The notes under the pieces were generated by a model, which was not told the origin of the DNA, ran no database searches, and saw only the letters and a list, made by a program, of their open reading frames with translations. Source: Pseudo-nitzschia pungens (lineage: Eukaryota > Bacillariophyta > Bacillariophyceae > Bacillariales > Bacillariaceae). Taken from it: DNA of 64,000 nt. Positions within the stretch are counted from its first letter, which is position 1. Each line of letters starts with the position of its first letter. The stretch is taken from positions 5,305,001-5,369,000 of the forward strand of contig CM074758.1 of NCBI GenBank assembly GCA_037355855.1, given 5' to 3'. The position numbers and the translations under genes were made by a program. This document shows, piece by piece, positions 38,342 through 50,138 of the stretch.

Positions 38342-41300
38342 GGGTTTAATATTTGACCAGAGGATTGTCCCCTCGCTTCATTTTTTCAGTCCATAAGATC
38401 TAATTTTGCCATTCCCTATCGTACATATTTTGAGTCTGTACTCTTTTTTTAGCCTCCAAGCTTGACATTTTCAGACCCTAGGCTTGATAATTTTTCATTC
38501 TCCATCCTTATACTTTAAGATCCTATGCTGGTAATATCTAGGCCTCCATGGTTATAATTTTTCATGCTCCATCCTCATACTTTCTTACAATCCGTGCTCA
38601 TATTTTTCAAGGTTGTCATAATCTACCAGTCTAAAAATCAAATAATAATATAACACTACTATTACTGAGGTTAAGAACTACTAGTATTCTGTATTGCATT
38701 TCAGTTCTGGTCGCACTGTATTATAGTTTGCGTCTTGATGTAGTTCACTCACCGCCACATTGTATTTCAGCAGTTGCCGTATTTCAGTTGCCGCTGCAAA
38801 CAAAATTATGTGAAGTTTGGAAGACGCATTTCATGTGCTTTTTTTGTGCATGCACAGCAGCATTTGTTTGGCTTTGTAACATTATTTACTACAGAAGTAA
38901 GGTTACTACAAGCCTGCCCTCACCCACTTGGAACCGTCATAATTTCTGACTATATTTATGTACGGTTACAAGTACTCACAACGGAAAAAGGATAGACACA
39001 GCAGAAAAATAACAGACACCGGTAAAGGGACTAATCAATACACAAACAGGACCTACAGTACTAAACTATGAAATGACTTATCTACATTAATATTTTGGAC
39101 ATTTCCACCATTCCAGTGCCAGCAATAGTCCCCCCCCCTATGTATGCTTGGGACTATGAAAAAAGTTTGGGTCAAAAAGACCTGATAGTTTGGATGTCAC
39201 ATCTATGCAATGCATATTTCCTCCAGTACTGCCATTTTTCAGTAGAAAATAGACAAAATGACTTACCTAAATTAATTTATTAAATTTAAAAGTTGGAGAG
39301 TGATTGGAAGTGTACTTGGTAAGTTGGTTTATCAGGTACACTTTTACTCGTGATATGCAGTAAATTATGAGAAGAAGAAAAAAATTGACTAAGGGAATTT
39401 TTTTTTATTTGGACCACACATGGAATATAAATCACCAATTTTTAGCGATCGTGGCATACCCCTTCTTATTATGACCCCTGAACTGCCATTTGTATGATTT
39501 CCAGTGACGTCATCATGATTTGGTGGTTCTCGTTTCATTTTCGACAAAGGATTGGACATTCATTTACTGTATTTTAATTTGAGATTAATTATAACCGTAC
39601 AATAGCTGATCACACTCTGATGACTTTCTGATAGCTTTCCAGTAACTTTTTGCAGACTTTTGGGTAATACAGTTTATCAAACAGCTACTGAAGGTGCACC
39701 AAAAGTGCCAGTATGCATCCTACCAGAAAGCTGCCACCAGAAAGAAACAAGTATCATTCTTGTTATTACAAGTATCATTGTTATTACAAGTATCATTATC
39801 ATTGTTACAAAGTACAAGGAGTACTGGCGGTACCTGCTACTAGTAGTAAACCTTTCTTGTACGTTGTATTTCGTGTTTATTCTTCTGCAATCCTGCTGGT
39901 GGTGGTGGTACAGTGAGAGATTCTTGACAAAGAAGCACCAACAAAAAAACGACGGAGCAACGAAAGAAGAAGGAACAAACTGTGGAATGTAGAAATGGTG
40001 GTGACAAAAGAAGGAACAAACGGTGGAGCAACAAAATGGCAAATGAAGGGAGTAGTGAAACAACGAAAAAGGGGTGGGTGACTTAGTGTACGAGAAATAA
40101 TTACTAGTACTACTAGTACTAAGATCTTACTACTACTAGTAGTAGTACTACTACTACTGTATGATAAGATTTACAGTAAGGTTTGTTAAAATGTAGCTGA
40201 ACTTAACTCTGGGGAATAAGGAGCAAGCTTGGAGATGACAATGGTTTAATGGCAAGAGCATGCAAACCGGTTGAGGTGCTGGTGGTCTGTTCTATCGATA
40301 GTCTCAGATCACAACTACGACCAAAGGGGAAGCCAGTTGGCCGGATCTATTCTAACTACCAGCACTTGGCACAGTCAGTTAGATCCTAGGTTTGTAGTTC
40401 TACAGGGAGCTGCTCAAGAAGAGCAGGATGTAAGTATCAAGGTATTCGAATCGGAGTTAAACGAAAGATGTAAGGACAGCAATCTTAATAAAAAAATAAC
40501 ACCCTCATTCACACAAAAACTCGTCCTAGTAACCTCAAGACTTAACCTTACTCATGCATCTCATATATTAAAATGCGTTACTACCTACGTACCGGTAAGA
40601 CTAAGATTTACTCGTACCGTGATGGTAATCTTAGGACATGATGTTTTTCTTTAGGGTTGATTTCAAGTCGCATACTAACTACTAACCTTACTTGTACGTC
40701 GTAACCTTACGAGTAAGATTATGGTAAGGTTATGTACTCGTGCCTGGTAATTACTCCTGTTCATGCAGTAACGAGGCATCAATCGAACAGACACATCCAC
40801 ATCCTGATACTGTACGTAAGATTTACCGTACAAAAGTTGCATCCATGCAAATGAAAACAAAGTAATCTTACAAATAATAATAATAATAATAATAAAAAGC
40901 AGTAACTTATGTACAAGTAAGACATTTTATTAGTCTCCACGATCCAAGATCGACCACAAAAATCGATACGACCAAAAGATGAACTATCCTTCCTCGATAT
41001 GACTCGATCACCGGATGCAAGCCATGACCGCAACGCATCCGGATTCGTTCCAATCATTCTCACAAAATCAAAAACCTTTTCGATTCCAAAAATAGTAATA
41101 AACACTTCACAATGTCCGGCGAGAACAACATCTATAGCAACAGCCCCGTAACATTAGACGACGACATCGAGATGGAGGCATCCTGCTGCACCTGCACAAG
41201 AAAATCCGAGGAAGCGCGTTGTGGATGTTTGTAAGTCTCGCATTATTTTGTCGCATATGCGTCTTCCCGTGTGGTATTTTATTTTGCTGTACATTACATT

Positions 41301-41792
41301 TTGGTACCCTCAAGAAATCTTGCATCTGTGAGGAACACTGCCCTCTGAATCTCGCGGAATTTTGTCCCTCCGATCTTTGCGACATATATTATCATCTCTT
41401 TCTCTATTTGTCATCTCGCTGCTTAGTCCCTACAAAGATTGCTCTGTGATTTCCGCACAAATCATTTCCATTGTGGCCCTCTGTATCTCTTGCCTTTCGT
41501 GGGTCATGTTCCTCCCCAGCATCGCGACCATGGTGTTCCTCCAGGTCCTCTGGTGCCGCCGCCCAAAGCGATGCGGTATGATCGCGTCGGTCGCCTTTTC
41601 GGGGTTCACGGCGGTGCTGTGCCTTTTGACTGGATGCTGGTTTTATCCCAAAGACGACCTTTTCGGCATGGGCTCGCACGTTGTGGTCTTGATGCGGCTT
41701 GCGGGTTTTGTCGACGCGGCCTTGTGGCTGACCGTGTGCGGATGCCTCTGGTATTTCGTTACCAGTGGACGCCACGCGAAGTTTGAGGCGGG
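38342..41792 (+). repeat. 3451-bp direct repeat, copy 1
   Basis: Identical wherever I compared it to 51712-55162, at a constant offset of 13370 bp. It begins GGGTTTAATATTTGACC and ends GTTTGAGGCGGG, with no sequence shared beyond either end apart from AGGTC just upstream. Its 38342-41111 part is noncoding; it includes a diverged piece of the fold-back family (38718-39260), TACTAG microsatellites (about 40100-40165) and an AAT run (about 40870). The rest is the 5' part of a membrane-protein gene. Confidence 0.97.
38718..39260 (-). repeat. Diverged relative of the right end of the fold-back element
   Basis: Segment 38725-38815 (CTTGATGTAGTTCACTCACC, CAGTTGCCG, AAAATTATGTGAAGT) matches 27517-27600. 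Segment 39095-39260 (TTCCAGTG, TAGTTTGGATGTCAC, CCAGTACTGC, AGTAGAAAAT) matches one satellite unit as oriented in the right arm. Order and orientation agree with the right end of the 1-29870 element. The same sequence is present at 52088-52630 in the second copy. Confidence 0.7.
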
Positions 41793-41964
41793 TATCGAGG
41801 GTAATATCACACTTTTTTTGGGTAACCTCACACTTTTTCCTTACACTTTTCAACTACTTACAGAACTTTCCATACATAGGAACGTACCTACGTCAGAACG
41901 TTCTTCTCCTCATTCTTCTCCGTTCTTCTCCTTAATTAACATGCACCTCTACTACCTTAATTAA
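41112..41964 (+). CDS. Small Cys-rich multi-pass membrane protein, copy 1 (3' end altered)
   Basis: Two exons, 41112-41230 and 41427-41964, with a 196-bp intron (GTAAGT...TTAG) that keeps the frame; 218 aa. The N-terminus is soluble and acidic with a cluster CCTCTRKSEEARCGC. Three or four hydrophobic segments follow: IISIVALCISCLSWVMFL with a continuation, SVAFSGFTAVLCLLTGC, and VVLMRLAGFVDAALWLTVC. I do not recognise the family. Codon use in exon 2 is GC-rich, as in the other host genes. After codon GAG GCG (41785-41790) the sequence leaves the direct repeat and the remaining 57 codons look random, so the native C-terminus is probably missing here. Confidence 0.7.
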
Positions 41965-42007
41965 CCTGCACCTACTTTACAAGTACTCTTTGTACCCAAA
42001 AAAATTC

Positions 42008-42270
42008 TTGCACCTCCATGGTCTCCCTACAGCGATACATTCGCACCTCTGTCGATTCGCACCACAATCTCTTGCACCTCTGTCGCAGCACAACCACTAT
42101 CACTCGCACCTCCATCGATGCACCTCTCTCTGTAAGTGTTAAAAGAGTGACACACCTCTATTGCGTCAATCTGCACCTCTATTGCGTCAATCTGCACCTC
42201 CATCGCGTCTCGCACCTCCATCGCGTCGACCCCCCGCTGCACCTCTATCGATCGCACCTCTATTTCGTCA
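42008..42270 (+). repeat. CACCTC(C/T)ATCG short repeats
   Basis: Irregular recurrence of GCACCTC(T/C)(A/G)T(C/T)G words. The same words dominate the array at 43866-44470, directly upstream of the 1215-aa gene. No gene is supported here. Confidence 0.8.
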
Positions 42271-42369
42271 ATTTCTTTTTCTACTTAGCTAGCTCCTGGT
42301 ACAAATTGTACACAAAATTTGAATTTTTTCATTCGCTCACCCGTCTGTCTGTTCCCCCATCCCCTGTAT

Positions 42370-42450
42370 ATTCTACACGGGGATTAACAGTAGCACTATT
42401 CCATTTGCCCGCAACCTGGAATAGTGCTACTCTTATTCCCCGTGTAGAAT
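42370..42450. other. 34-bp inverted repeat forming a hairpin
   Basis: Arms 42370-42403 and 42417-42450 pair with about two mismatches around a 13-nt loop. The arm starts ATTCTACACGGGG. It could be a tiny fold-back element or a small-RNA precursor; neither is shown. Confidence 0.85.
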
Positions 42451-42579
42451 TGAACGTGCTATCCAATCCTGGCGTTGCTGAGGAACGATCAGCACCTCTA
42501 TCTCAGCTTTTCTACGAGCAGTCCCTAGAGCTTGGATTTTTTTATTCTTTTTGCCCTTGTTTTCAAGCAAGCAGCTTCC

Positions 42580-43530
42580 CCCCGGTCCCTAAGTGTACGA
42601 CAGTTCCCTGACCCCTAAGTACCTATTTTCTATCAAGCAACTCCCCCCGGTCCCTGAGTATTTCGACTATTGCCCCTGTTTTCAAGCAAGCAACTCCCCC
42701 CGGTCCCTAAGCGCGAGTGAGTTCCCTGATCCCTAAGTGACCTGCTACATAACATCCCCAAGTTGAACCTCAAGTTCGGTTCCCCCCGGTCCCTGAGTAT
42801 TTCGACTATTGCCCCTGTTTTCAAGCAAGCAACTCCCCCCGGTCCCTAAGCGCGAGTGAGTTCCCTGATCCCTAAGTGACCTGCTACATAACATCCCCAA
42901 GTTGAACCTCAAGTTCGGTTCCCCCCGGTCCCTGAGTATTTCGACTATTGCCCCTGTTTTCAAGCAAGCAACTCCCCCCGGTCCCTAAGCGCGAGTGAGT
43001 TCCCTGATCCCTAAGTGACCTGCTACATAGCATCCCCAAGTTGAACCTCAAGTTCGGTTCCCCCTGGTCCCTAAGTATTTCGACTATTGCCCTTGTTTTC
43101 AAGCAAGCAGCTTCCCCCCGGTCCTTAAGTGTACGACAGTTCCCTGATCCCTAAGTACCTATTTTCTATCAAGCAACTCCCCCCGGTCCCTGAGTATTTC
43201 GACTATTGCCCCTGTTTTCAAGCAAGCAACTCCCCCCTGTCCCTAAGCGCGAGCGAGTTCCCTGATCCCTAAGTGAGCTGCTACATAACATCCCCAAGTT
43301 GAACCTCAAGTTCGGTACCCCTGGTTTCTAAGTATTTCGACTATTACCCTTGTTTTCAAGCAAGCAGCTTCCCCCCGGTCCCTAAGTGTACGACAGTTCC
43401 CTGATCCCTAAGTACCTATTTTCTATCAAGCAACTCCCCCCGGTCCCTGAGTATTTCGACTATTGCCCCTGTTTTCAAGCAAGCAACTCCCCCCGGTCCC
43501 TAATTGTCGTGTTCGAAGTCCCTGTTTTCA
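42580..43530 (+). repeat. 139-bp tandem repeat built on CCCCCCGGTCCCT
   Basis: Units with a 139-bp period (for example 42745, 42884) contain TTTTCAAGCAAGCAACTCC, CCCCCGGTCCCT(A/G)AG and AGTTGAACCTCAAGTTCGGT. Shorter and variant units occur on both sides. No gene is called. Bases 43531-43865 continue with loose variants and no gene. Confidence 0.9.
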
Positions 43531-43865
43531 AGCCAATTGCCCCTGGATACTGTTTCCACTTCTAAGTACTCGCGAGTTTGAACTTCAAGTTCCCTCCTGA
43601 GCCTTTTAAGTGTGCCCTGTCCCTGATACCCGCCGGTCCCTATGTATTCCTACTAAAGCCCTTGTTTTAAACCACAAGGAACACGATAAACCAGCACCTC
43701 TTTTGTTAAGACTGGCTTAACTTCCAACTCACAGCACCTCTTTTCTTAAGACTGGTGTAACTGACTCCTCAATACGAACAACCACCACACTGTAAGTGTT
43801 ATTTAACAGAAGGAATGTTCCTGCCCTCTCTTAATAATCATTCACTGATACATGTCCTCTTCCCT

Positions 43866-44470
43866 TAATTTTCTCGCACCTCTACCGAATCTCCGCACCT
43901 CAACCCCGCACCTCTATCGAACCTTCTTCGCACCTCCGACGACCGTTCTCCGCACCTCAACCCCGCACCTCTATCGAACCTTCTTCGCACCTCCGACGAC
44001 CGTTCTCCGCACCTCAACCCCGCACCTCTATCGAACCTTCTTCGCACCTCCGACGACCGTTCTCCGCAACTCTATCCCGCACCTCTATGGAACCTTCTTC
44101 GCACCTCCGACGACCGTTCTCCGCAACTCTATCCCGCACCTTTATGGAACCTTCTTCGCACCTCCGACGACCGTTCTCCGCACCTCCATCGAATTTTCGC
44201 CGCACCTCCATCCCGCACCTCCATCGATTTTTCCCCGCACCTCCATCGATTTTTCCCCTCACCTCCATCGAATTTTCCCCGCACCTCCATTGAATTTTCG
44301 CCGCACCTCTATCCCGCACCTCCATCGAATTTTCGCCGCACCTCCATCGATTTTTCCCCGCACCTCCATCGAATTTTCCCCGCACCTCCATTGAATTTTC
44401 GCCGCACCTCTATCCCGCACCTCCATCGAATTTTCGCCGGACCTCCATCGAATTTTCGCCGCACCTCTAC
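43866..44470 (+). repeat. 57-bp and about 21-bp tandem repeats upstream of the 1215-aa gene
   Basis: Five units of 57 bp (CGCACCTCAACCCCGCACC, TTCTTCGCACCTCCGACGAC) are followed by shorter CGCACCTCCATCGAATTTT units. They end only about 25 bp before the start codon, so they occupy the promoter and 5' untranslated region. Open frames on both strands reflect the multiple-of-three unit length. Confidence 0.9.
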
Positions 44471-44494
44471 ACCTCCATCAAAGAGCCGCCTATC

Positions 44495-47400
44495 ATGTCG
44501 TCTGCCAACTACTCACCGGTTGGCCGTCCGAAACTGATCCACCCATCAGTACTCCTCGACACCATTCACCAACATCTCTCCACCCCCTCTCCGAACGTGG
44601 ACACCACTCAACCAAAAGTTGTTCGTGATTGTGATCTACGACTGACCCTATCGAAGTACTTTCCTCACGTTGAGCCGTCTTCGGGGGATTACCAGGCTCT
44701 CATGAAGATCATGTGTTTTCCCCAGACCCTCACTGACGAGTCAATGCAAACTGCACTGTTGAAAGCCCAACAAATGATGCTTTCCATTTTCCCCTCTCTT
44801 GGATTCTTTGGTTTGGTTCAAAGCTGGGCTGCACCTTCTAAACGAAAGGTGCACTTCTTTCAAGATGCTCTCAACTGTGCAATAGTATTGCAAAAGGGTG
44901 CTGGGTGCGAGTCCTTGATTGAGTTTCTTCATCGGGTGCGAACCTGGAGGGTGCGTGGAGCCACTGGCAGAGGTGAATTCAACGTCCAGTATGTTTCTCC
45001 AGAGAGACCTGATGCCATTGATTGTCAGTCCTTGGTGGGATCTCTAGAAGGCTCTTTGGTTATGCTCTACCATTATTTGGAAAAGTCACAAGCTGGTACT
45101 CTGTCCGCATTTGGTCGTCGTTCTGTTTCCACCCCAAGGGAATTTGTAATTGATGGAGTTGATGGGAGCGAAGATTTGAAGCAGGTTGCTTCCACGGCGG
45201 GTCACTTTACCATGCGTGGCGGAGCACTAGTCGGTTATCATCTCATGCCTAATCTGAGAAAACGAATGTGGCTTTCCATCCAGCACATCCAGTTGGGATA
45301 CACCTTGTATGACGTTATATTCAGGGCAGATCTTTCCCGTCTTCCTGACTACAACAAGTTTGATAAGGAAAGGGCTCCGATGCAGTTTCTCATGGACAGT
45401 TGCACTGAGTTGACCGTCAGAGCAATGTACATTTCCCTTTTGGCTGATATCTGTTTTGTTTTTCAAACCCTCAACGATGTGGATAATCTTCGCTCTGACT
45501 TTATTTGGACGGAGTGCCTGGGTAATTCTCCGACGCGGCTCTGCATGACTATGAAGGTTCGATCCTCTGCATTTGATGAGGATACCAAGGCCCATATTAT
45601 ATCCCGCTCCTTCAAAGGTTTGGAAGAGGGTGTTGGTAGAAAGAGGATAGTTGACTACAATTGCAGACGGCACAATACTTCGTTTCGCTTCCAGACAGTT
45701 CGGTACAAGGTATTCAAGTTCTGGTTGGACTTTAATAACCAAGCTTCCATCAAGTCCAAGGTGGATACACTGATGGCTGAAAGTCTCTCCGGCAACAAGC
45801 GAAAGGCACCTCCTAGCGATGATTCAAGTGATTCTTCCTCGGTGGCATCCGGAGATAGACGATCCGGTCCTCCAACCTTTGAATTGCCTGACATTCCATC
45901 TCCCCCCGACGATACGTCCCAAGTTCCTCTGGCAACAGAGACGAATACCACGAATGACGTATCCGATGTTCCCCTGCCAGCTGACATTAATGAGGGAATG
46001 CAGTTTTCGTTCGACGATCTTCTCTCTCCAATGCATAATTTGCGCTGGGAATCTCTCCGTCTGGCACCCATGTCATACCTGAAGCACAAGCAAGTCCAGT
46101 CCTCACTTTTTATCTGTGCCAGGGATAAAAACTACCAGGTGGAATTCTCCAATCCAGACTTTTACTCAGCATGCGGTTTGGTTGACTTTGATCATTGGAG
46201 AACCATCAGCTGCACTGGCTCACCAACAACCAGTTCAATTCGGGGCCACATCACAGTTTTCTCTCAAGACGTCCAATCTATTGATGCCACCAACGTCGTA
46301 GATGTTGTCCGACCAGGTTCTGGGATTTTCCTTCGATGCAAGTCCTTGTACAAGGGGGATATTGTTAAGCTTTTCAAGTTCATACTGAATTATGGAGTCA
46401 AGCCAAGGCATGGAGATGATATTCGACGCTCAATTGACAATCGAGTTTTGGAAATTGGAATCCACTGTCAGACTGGTCAACTGTACAACATTGATTCATT
46501 CCAGAAAGCAGGCACCGATGCAACAATTATCAAGCAGACCGTGGCTTCCATGATGGATTTTCTCTGGAAAATTGGTCAGGAAATCCAGATGATTGCCAGG
46601 CGACCTCTTATGGGAGGAAACTGTGAGAGAGACACAAAGTTCGGTCGTCCTTTTCGAGATGCAATGGGAGCCAAGTTGTCGTTGTTTCATTGCCTCACCC
46701 TCGTTGTCCAGTGTGTCTATCCCTTTCCTTGCCAGGGTAGAAAGCACAAGGATATCCAGAACGACAGAGTCTACCCATACTCCCAGACTGTTTGTGGCAA
46801 TTGGTACTTCACTGATGGTGAAGGATACATCTATCTGTTTCAAATTCTGTGCAATTTCAGAGGAGCAGCTTCTTGTACCTTCCCGTACACGGCTCAAGTT
46901 CGTCGAATCGTTCAACACGTTGAGAATTACAAGTCAACACTCCAGTCCAGATACAACGAAGTCTTTCAGCACTACGAAGGGTCTCTTGTTCCAATGACTT
47001 TTCTGACAAACCCATTGGTTTCCGACGATTTTTTTTTGCATCCATCACTCCCCTGGGAAACTCGAGAACTCGTGAAGGGTTCTGGCATCTCTGGTGACGT
47101 GCTCACATTCCCTGTTGGTCCCTCCCGTATTCTATCCATGTCAATGATGATCGATTCTATCTTCCAAGTCAGGGATCAGCTTTCTTTTGATCAAATTTTG
47201 GAACTGACTTTCTTCACTTCATTCTACAATAACGGATCAATTGTTCATGCAATCATGTCTGCAATCCGAGGTTCCAGAAATGATTTTTCAAGTGGGGATT
47301 GTCATCCATGGTATGTGTTCGAAGCTGCTATTGGTCAGGTTTTGGGGAAGGGTTCCTGGCAGGGAGGTATAGAGCCCAGGTTCCAATGCAGCTCCAATGT

Positions 47401-48222
47401 CAAGTGGGAGGTATTTAGCTCCACCAATGATACATCGGACAAGGTTACCATCAACTCGAAACTCTGTAAAGTATTGTACATTGGGTACGACCTTATATGC
47501 TGGATGAATGCCCTGAAGCGATCGGATTTGGTGTACGCCGAGGACATTCCATTCAATGTTGTCACTACCAAGATGGAAAGTGTGGTCCTTGGTATTCAAG
47601 CTGTTGCTGATGAAGAGTCTTTTGATTTTGGTCGGTTCTATTTGTCGCAGTGGCTTTCCCTCATCATTGCCTTGGGATTGGCTGAGTCGGGACTACACTT
47701 GCTTCAACTTATCCTTCCTTCCAAGGGAACAGCATCTTACGAGCACTTCCTGAATCCTATGGAGCGTGATATGGGTAGTAAGAACACAGAGCCAATACCT
47801 CATTCCCGACTCGATTCTGTGATGAAATTTACGTCACAGGAACTTGGTTTTCCCGTATATTTTCGGACTACGATGGAAGTACTCGGATGTGAGTCAATGG
47901 GACACAGGGATCTTGGGAAAAACGATGTTTTCCTGAAGGGTGGAACGCTATTTGATGTGAACCAACAGATTGGGTGTCCAATCCACAAGAAATTTAGGAA
48001 GCAGGTGTGGGAGCTAACGGTTCCAGTTCCACAAGTCTTTAAAATACTCGACGAAGGGAAATGCAAACAGATTGAAGGGTAAGTAATTGTTCGTTTCACA
48101 CGACTCATGTATGTGTTTATAAATGTACTTCCCCTAACCCCGTTGTTTTCTTGTACAGACTCTATTCCAATTATTCCGTTGACATGAATCCTGTCATGGA
48201 TCTGTCTTTTGTGGATCTTTGA
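44495..48222 (+). CDS. Unrecognised 1215-aa protein, two exons
   Basis: Exon 1 is 44495-48078. An 80-bp intron follows (48079-48158, GTAAGT...TTGTACAG). Exon 2 (48159-48222) adds 20 codons ending SFVDL. ATG 44495 is the first in the frame. The protein is globular with a low-complexity acidic Ser-rich linker at about 436-506 (DDSSDSSSVASGD, then Pro/Thr-rich) separating an N-terminal domain (about 430 aa) from a longer C-terminal domain. A hydrophobic stretch QWLSLIIALGLAESGLHLL lies near 1050. Notable motifs are GAKLSLFHCLTLVVQCVYPF and GNWYFTDGEGYIYLFQIL. No catalytic signature, signal peptide or known fold was recognised. Minisatellites flank both sides, and a truncated MULE-like transposase gene lies 2 kb downstream. 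It could be a host gene or an element-borne one. Confidence 0.88.
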
Positions 48223-48244
48223 AACTTATTTATTAATATTTAAC

Positions 48245-48850
48245 TATCTGAGGTTACGAGACGCTCCATGTTACGAGACGCTCTGCTGTTAGACGCTCTG
48301 TTGTTAGACGCTCTTCTGTTACGAGACTCTCTGCTGTTAGACGCTCCATGTTTCCAGACGCTCTGCTATATTACGAGCTTCCTGTTACGAACTTCCTGCT
48401 ACGAGATGCTCTCCTGTTACGAGCTTGCTGTTACGAGCTTGCTGTTACGAGCTTGCTGTTACGAGCTTGCTGTTACGAGCTTGCTGTTACGACCTTGCTG
48501 TTACAACCTTGCTGTTACGACCTTGCTGTTACGACCTTGCTGTTACGACCTTGCTGTTACGACCTTGCTGTTACGACCTTGCTGTTACGAGCTTGCTGAT
48601 ACGACCTGTTACGAGTGGATTTGCTGTTACGAGTGGATTTGCTGTTACGAGTGGATTTGCTGTTACGAGAGGATTTGCTGTTACGAGAGGATTTGCTGTT
48701 ACTAGCTTGCTGTTACGAGAGGAATTGCTGTTACGAGCTTCCTGTTACGAGACCCCCTGCTTTTACGAGACCCTCTGCTGTTACGAGCTTCCTGCTACGA
48801 GATGCTCTCCTGTTACGAGACGCTCTACCGTTACGCTCTGACCCTCTCCT
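48245..48850 (+). repeat. 14-bp tandem repeat GCTTGCTGTTACGA
   Basis: Begins about 20 bp after the 1215-aa gene and runs through variants (GACCTTGCTGTTAC, GTGGATTTGCTGTTACGA). A short resumption of the same words occurs at 49630-49850. Since 14 is not a multiple of three, all plus frames read through it; none is called as a gene. Confidence 0.93.
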
Positions 48851-48854
48851 GTTA

Positions 48855-49635
48855 CGAGACAGCCGGTGTGGTATTGATTTCCCCTAGGATCGATCGATTC
48901 CAAGTCTGTGTGGTATTCACTCCCCCCTACGATCAATTGATTCCAAGCCGGTGTGGTATTCATTCCCCCCTACGATCGATTGATTCCAAGCCGGTGTGGT
49001 ATTCATTCCCTCTACAATCGATCGATTCCAAGTCTGTGTGGTATTCAATCCCCAACGGATTGATTCTATGCCGGTGTGGTATTCATTCCCCCCTACGATC
49101 GATTGATTCCAAGCCGGTGTGGTATTCATTCCCTCTACAATTGATCGATTCCAAGTCTGTGTGGTATTCAATCCCCAACGGATCGATTCTATGCCGGTGT
49201 GGTATTCATTTCCCCAACAGATCGATTCTATGCCGGTGTGGTAGTGTGGTGGATCGATTCCAAGCCTGTGTGATATTCATTTCCCTTACGATTGATTCCA
49301 AGCCGGTGTGGTATTCATTCCCTCTACAATCGATCGATTCCAAGTCTGTGTGGTATTCAATCCCCAACGGATCGATTCTATGCCGGTGTGGTATTCATTT
49401 CCCCAACAGATCGATTCTATGCCGGTGTGGTAGTGTGGTGGATCGATTCCAAGCCTGTGTGATATTCATTTCCCTTACGATCGATTCCAAGCCGGTGTGG
49501 TATTCATTCCCTCTACAATCGATCGATTCGAAGTCTGTGTGGTGGATCTATTCCAAGCCGGTGTGATATTCATTTCCCTTACGATCGATCGATTCCAAGT
49601 CTGTGTGGTATTCATTTCCCTTACGATCGATTCGC
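48855..49635 (+). repeat. Tandem repeat of about 43-57 bp with CGATCGATTCCAAG
   Basis: Units contain ATCGATTCCAAG(T/C)C, (T/C)GTGTGGTATTCATT and CCCCCCTACGATCG, with alternate unit types and one larger repeat block seen twice (about 49140-49300 and 49340-49480). No gene. Confidence 0.92.
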
Positions 49636-50138
49636 TCTCCTGTTACGAGACGCTCTGCTATTACGACCCTTTACGAGAGTCTCTGCTGTTACGAGAAACT
49701 CTAACTCTGCTGTTACGAGCGTCTCCGCTGTTAAGAGACGCTCTACTTTACGAGCTTTACGTTACGAGCTTCCTGTTACGAGACGCTTTATGTTGCTGTT
49801 ACGAGACGCTCTGCTGTTACGAGACCCTCTGCTGTTACTAACTTCCTGTGAGTTAAGATAGTACTCGATGTCGGAAAGGGATGTGACTTCCCGCCACTCG
49901 GCAAGGTGAAGGGTACTTCAAGGCGAGGAGGGCTATCATGTTACGAGACCCTCTATTACGAGCTTGCTGTTACGAACCATCTTACCAGATGCCTGGTAGG
50001 AGACGTTGTGTTACAAGCGCCAGACGCTCGATCACACCAACGGGACTGAATGCTGCATCAAGTATCAGTAACAATGTTTGGGTTGAGCCAGTTCTTAATT
50101 GTTCTTTATGTACGGAAATACTATTGCTACCAGAGTAA

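Noticed and set aside
39660..39992. Hydrophobic 110-codon frame (also in copy 2 at 53030)
   Set aside because: It has no ATG at its start, and the hydrophobic part comes from a short TATCATT repeat.
42580..43530. CRISPR-like array of regularly spaced repeats
   Set aside because: The whole 139-bp unit is repeated, with no unique spacers; it is an ordinary tandem repeat in a eukaryotic context.
43852..44394. 180-codon frame with 19-aa repeats
   Set aside because: It is a 57-bp minisatellite; the complementary strand is equally open.
48268..48887. Cys/Leu/Tyr-rich frames after the 1215-aa gene
   Set aside because: 14-bp repeat read in three frames; no start context or domain.
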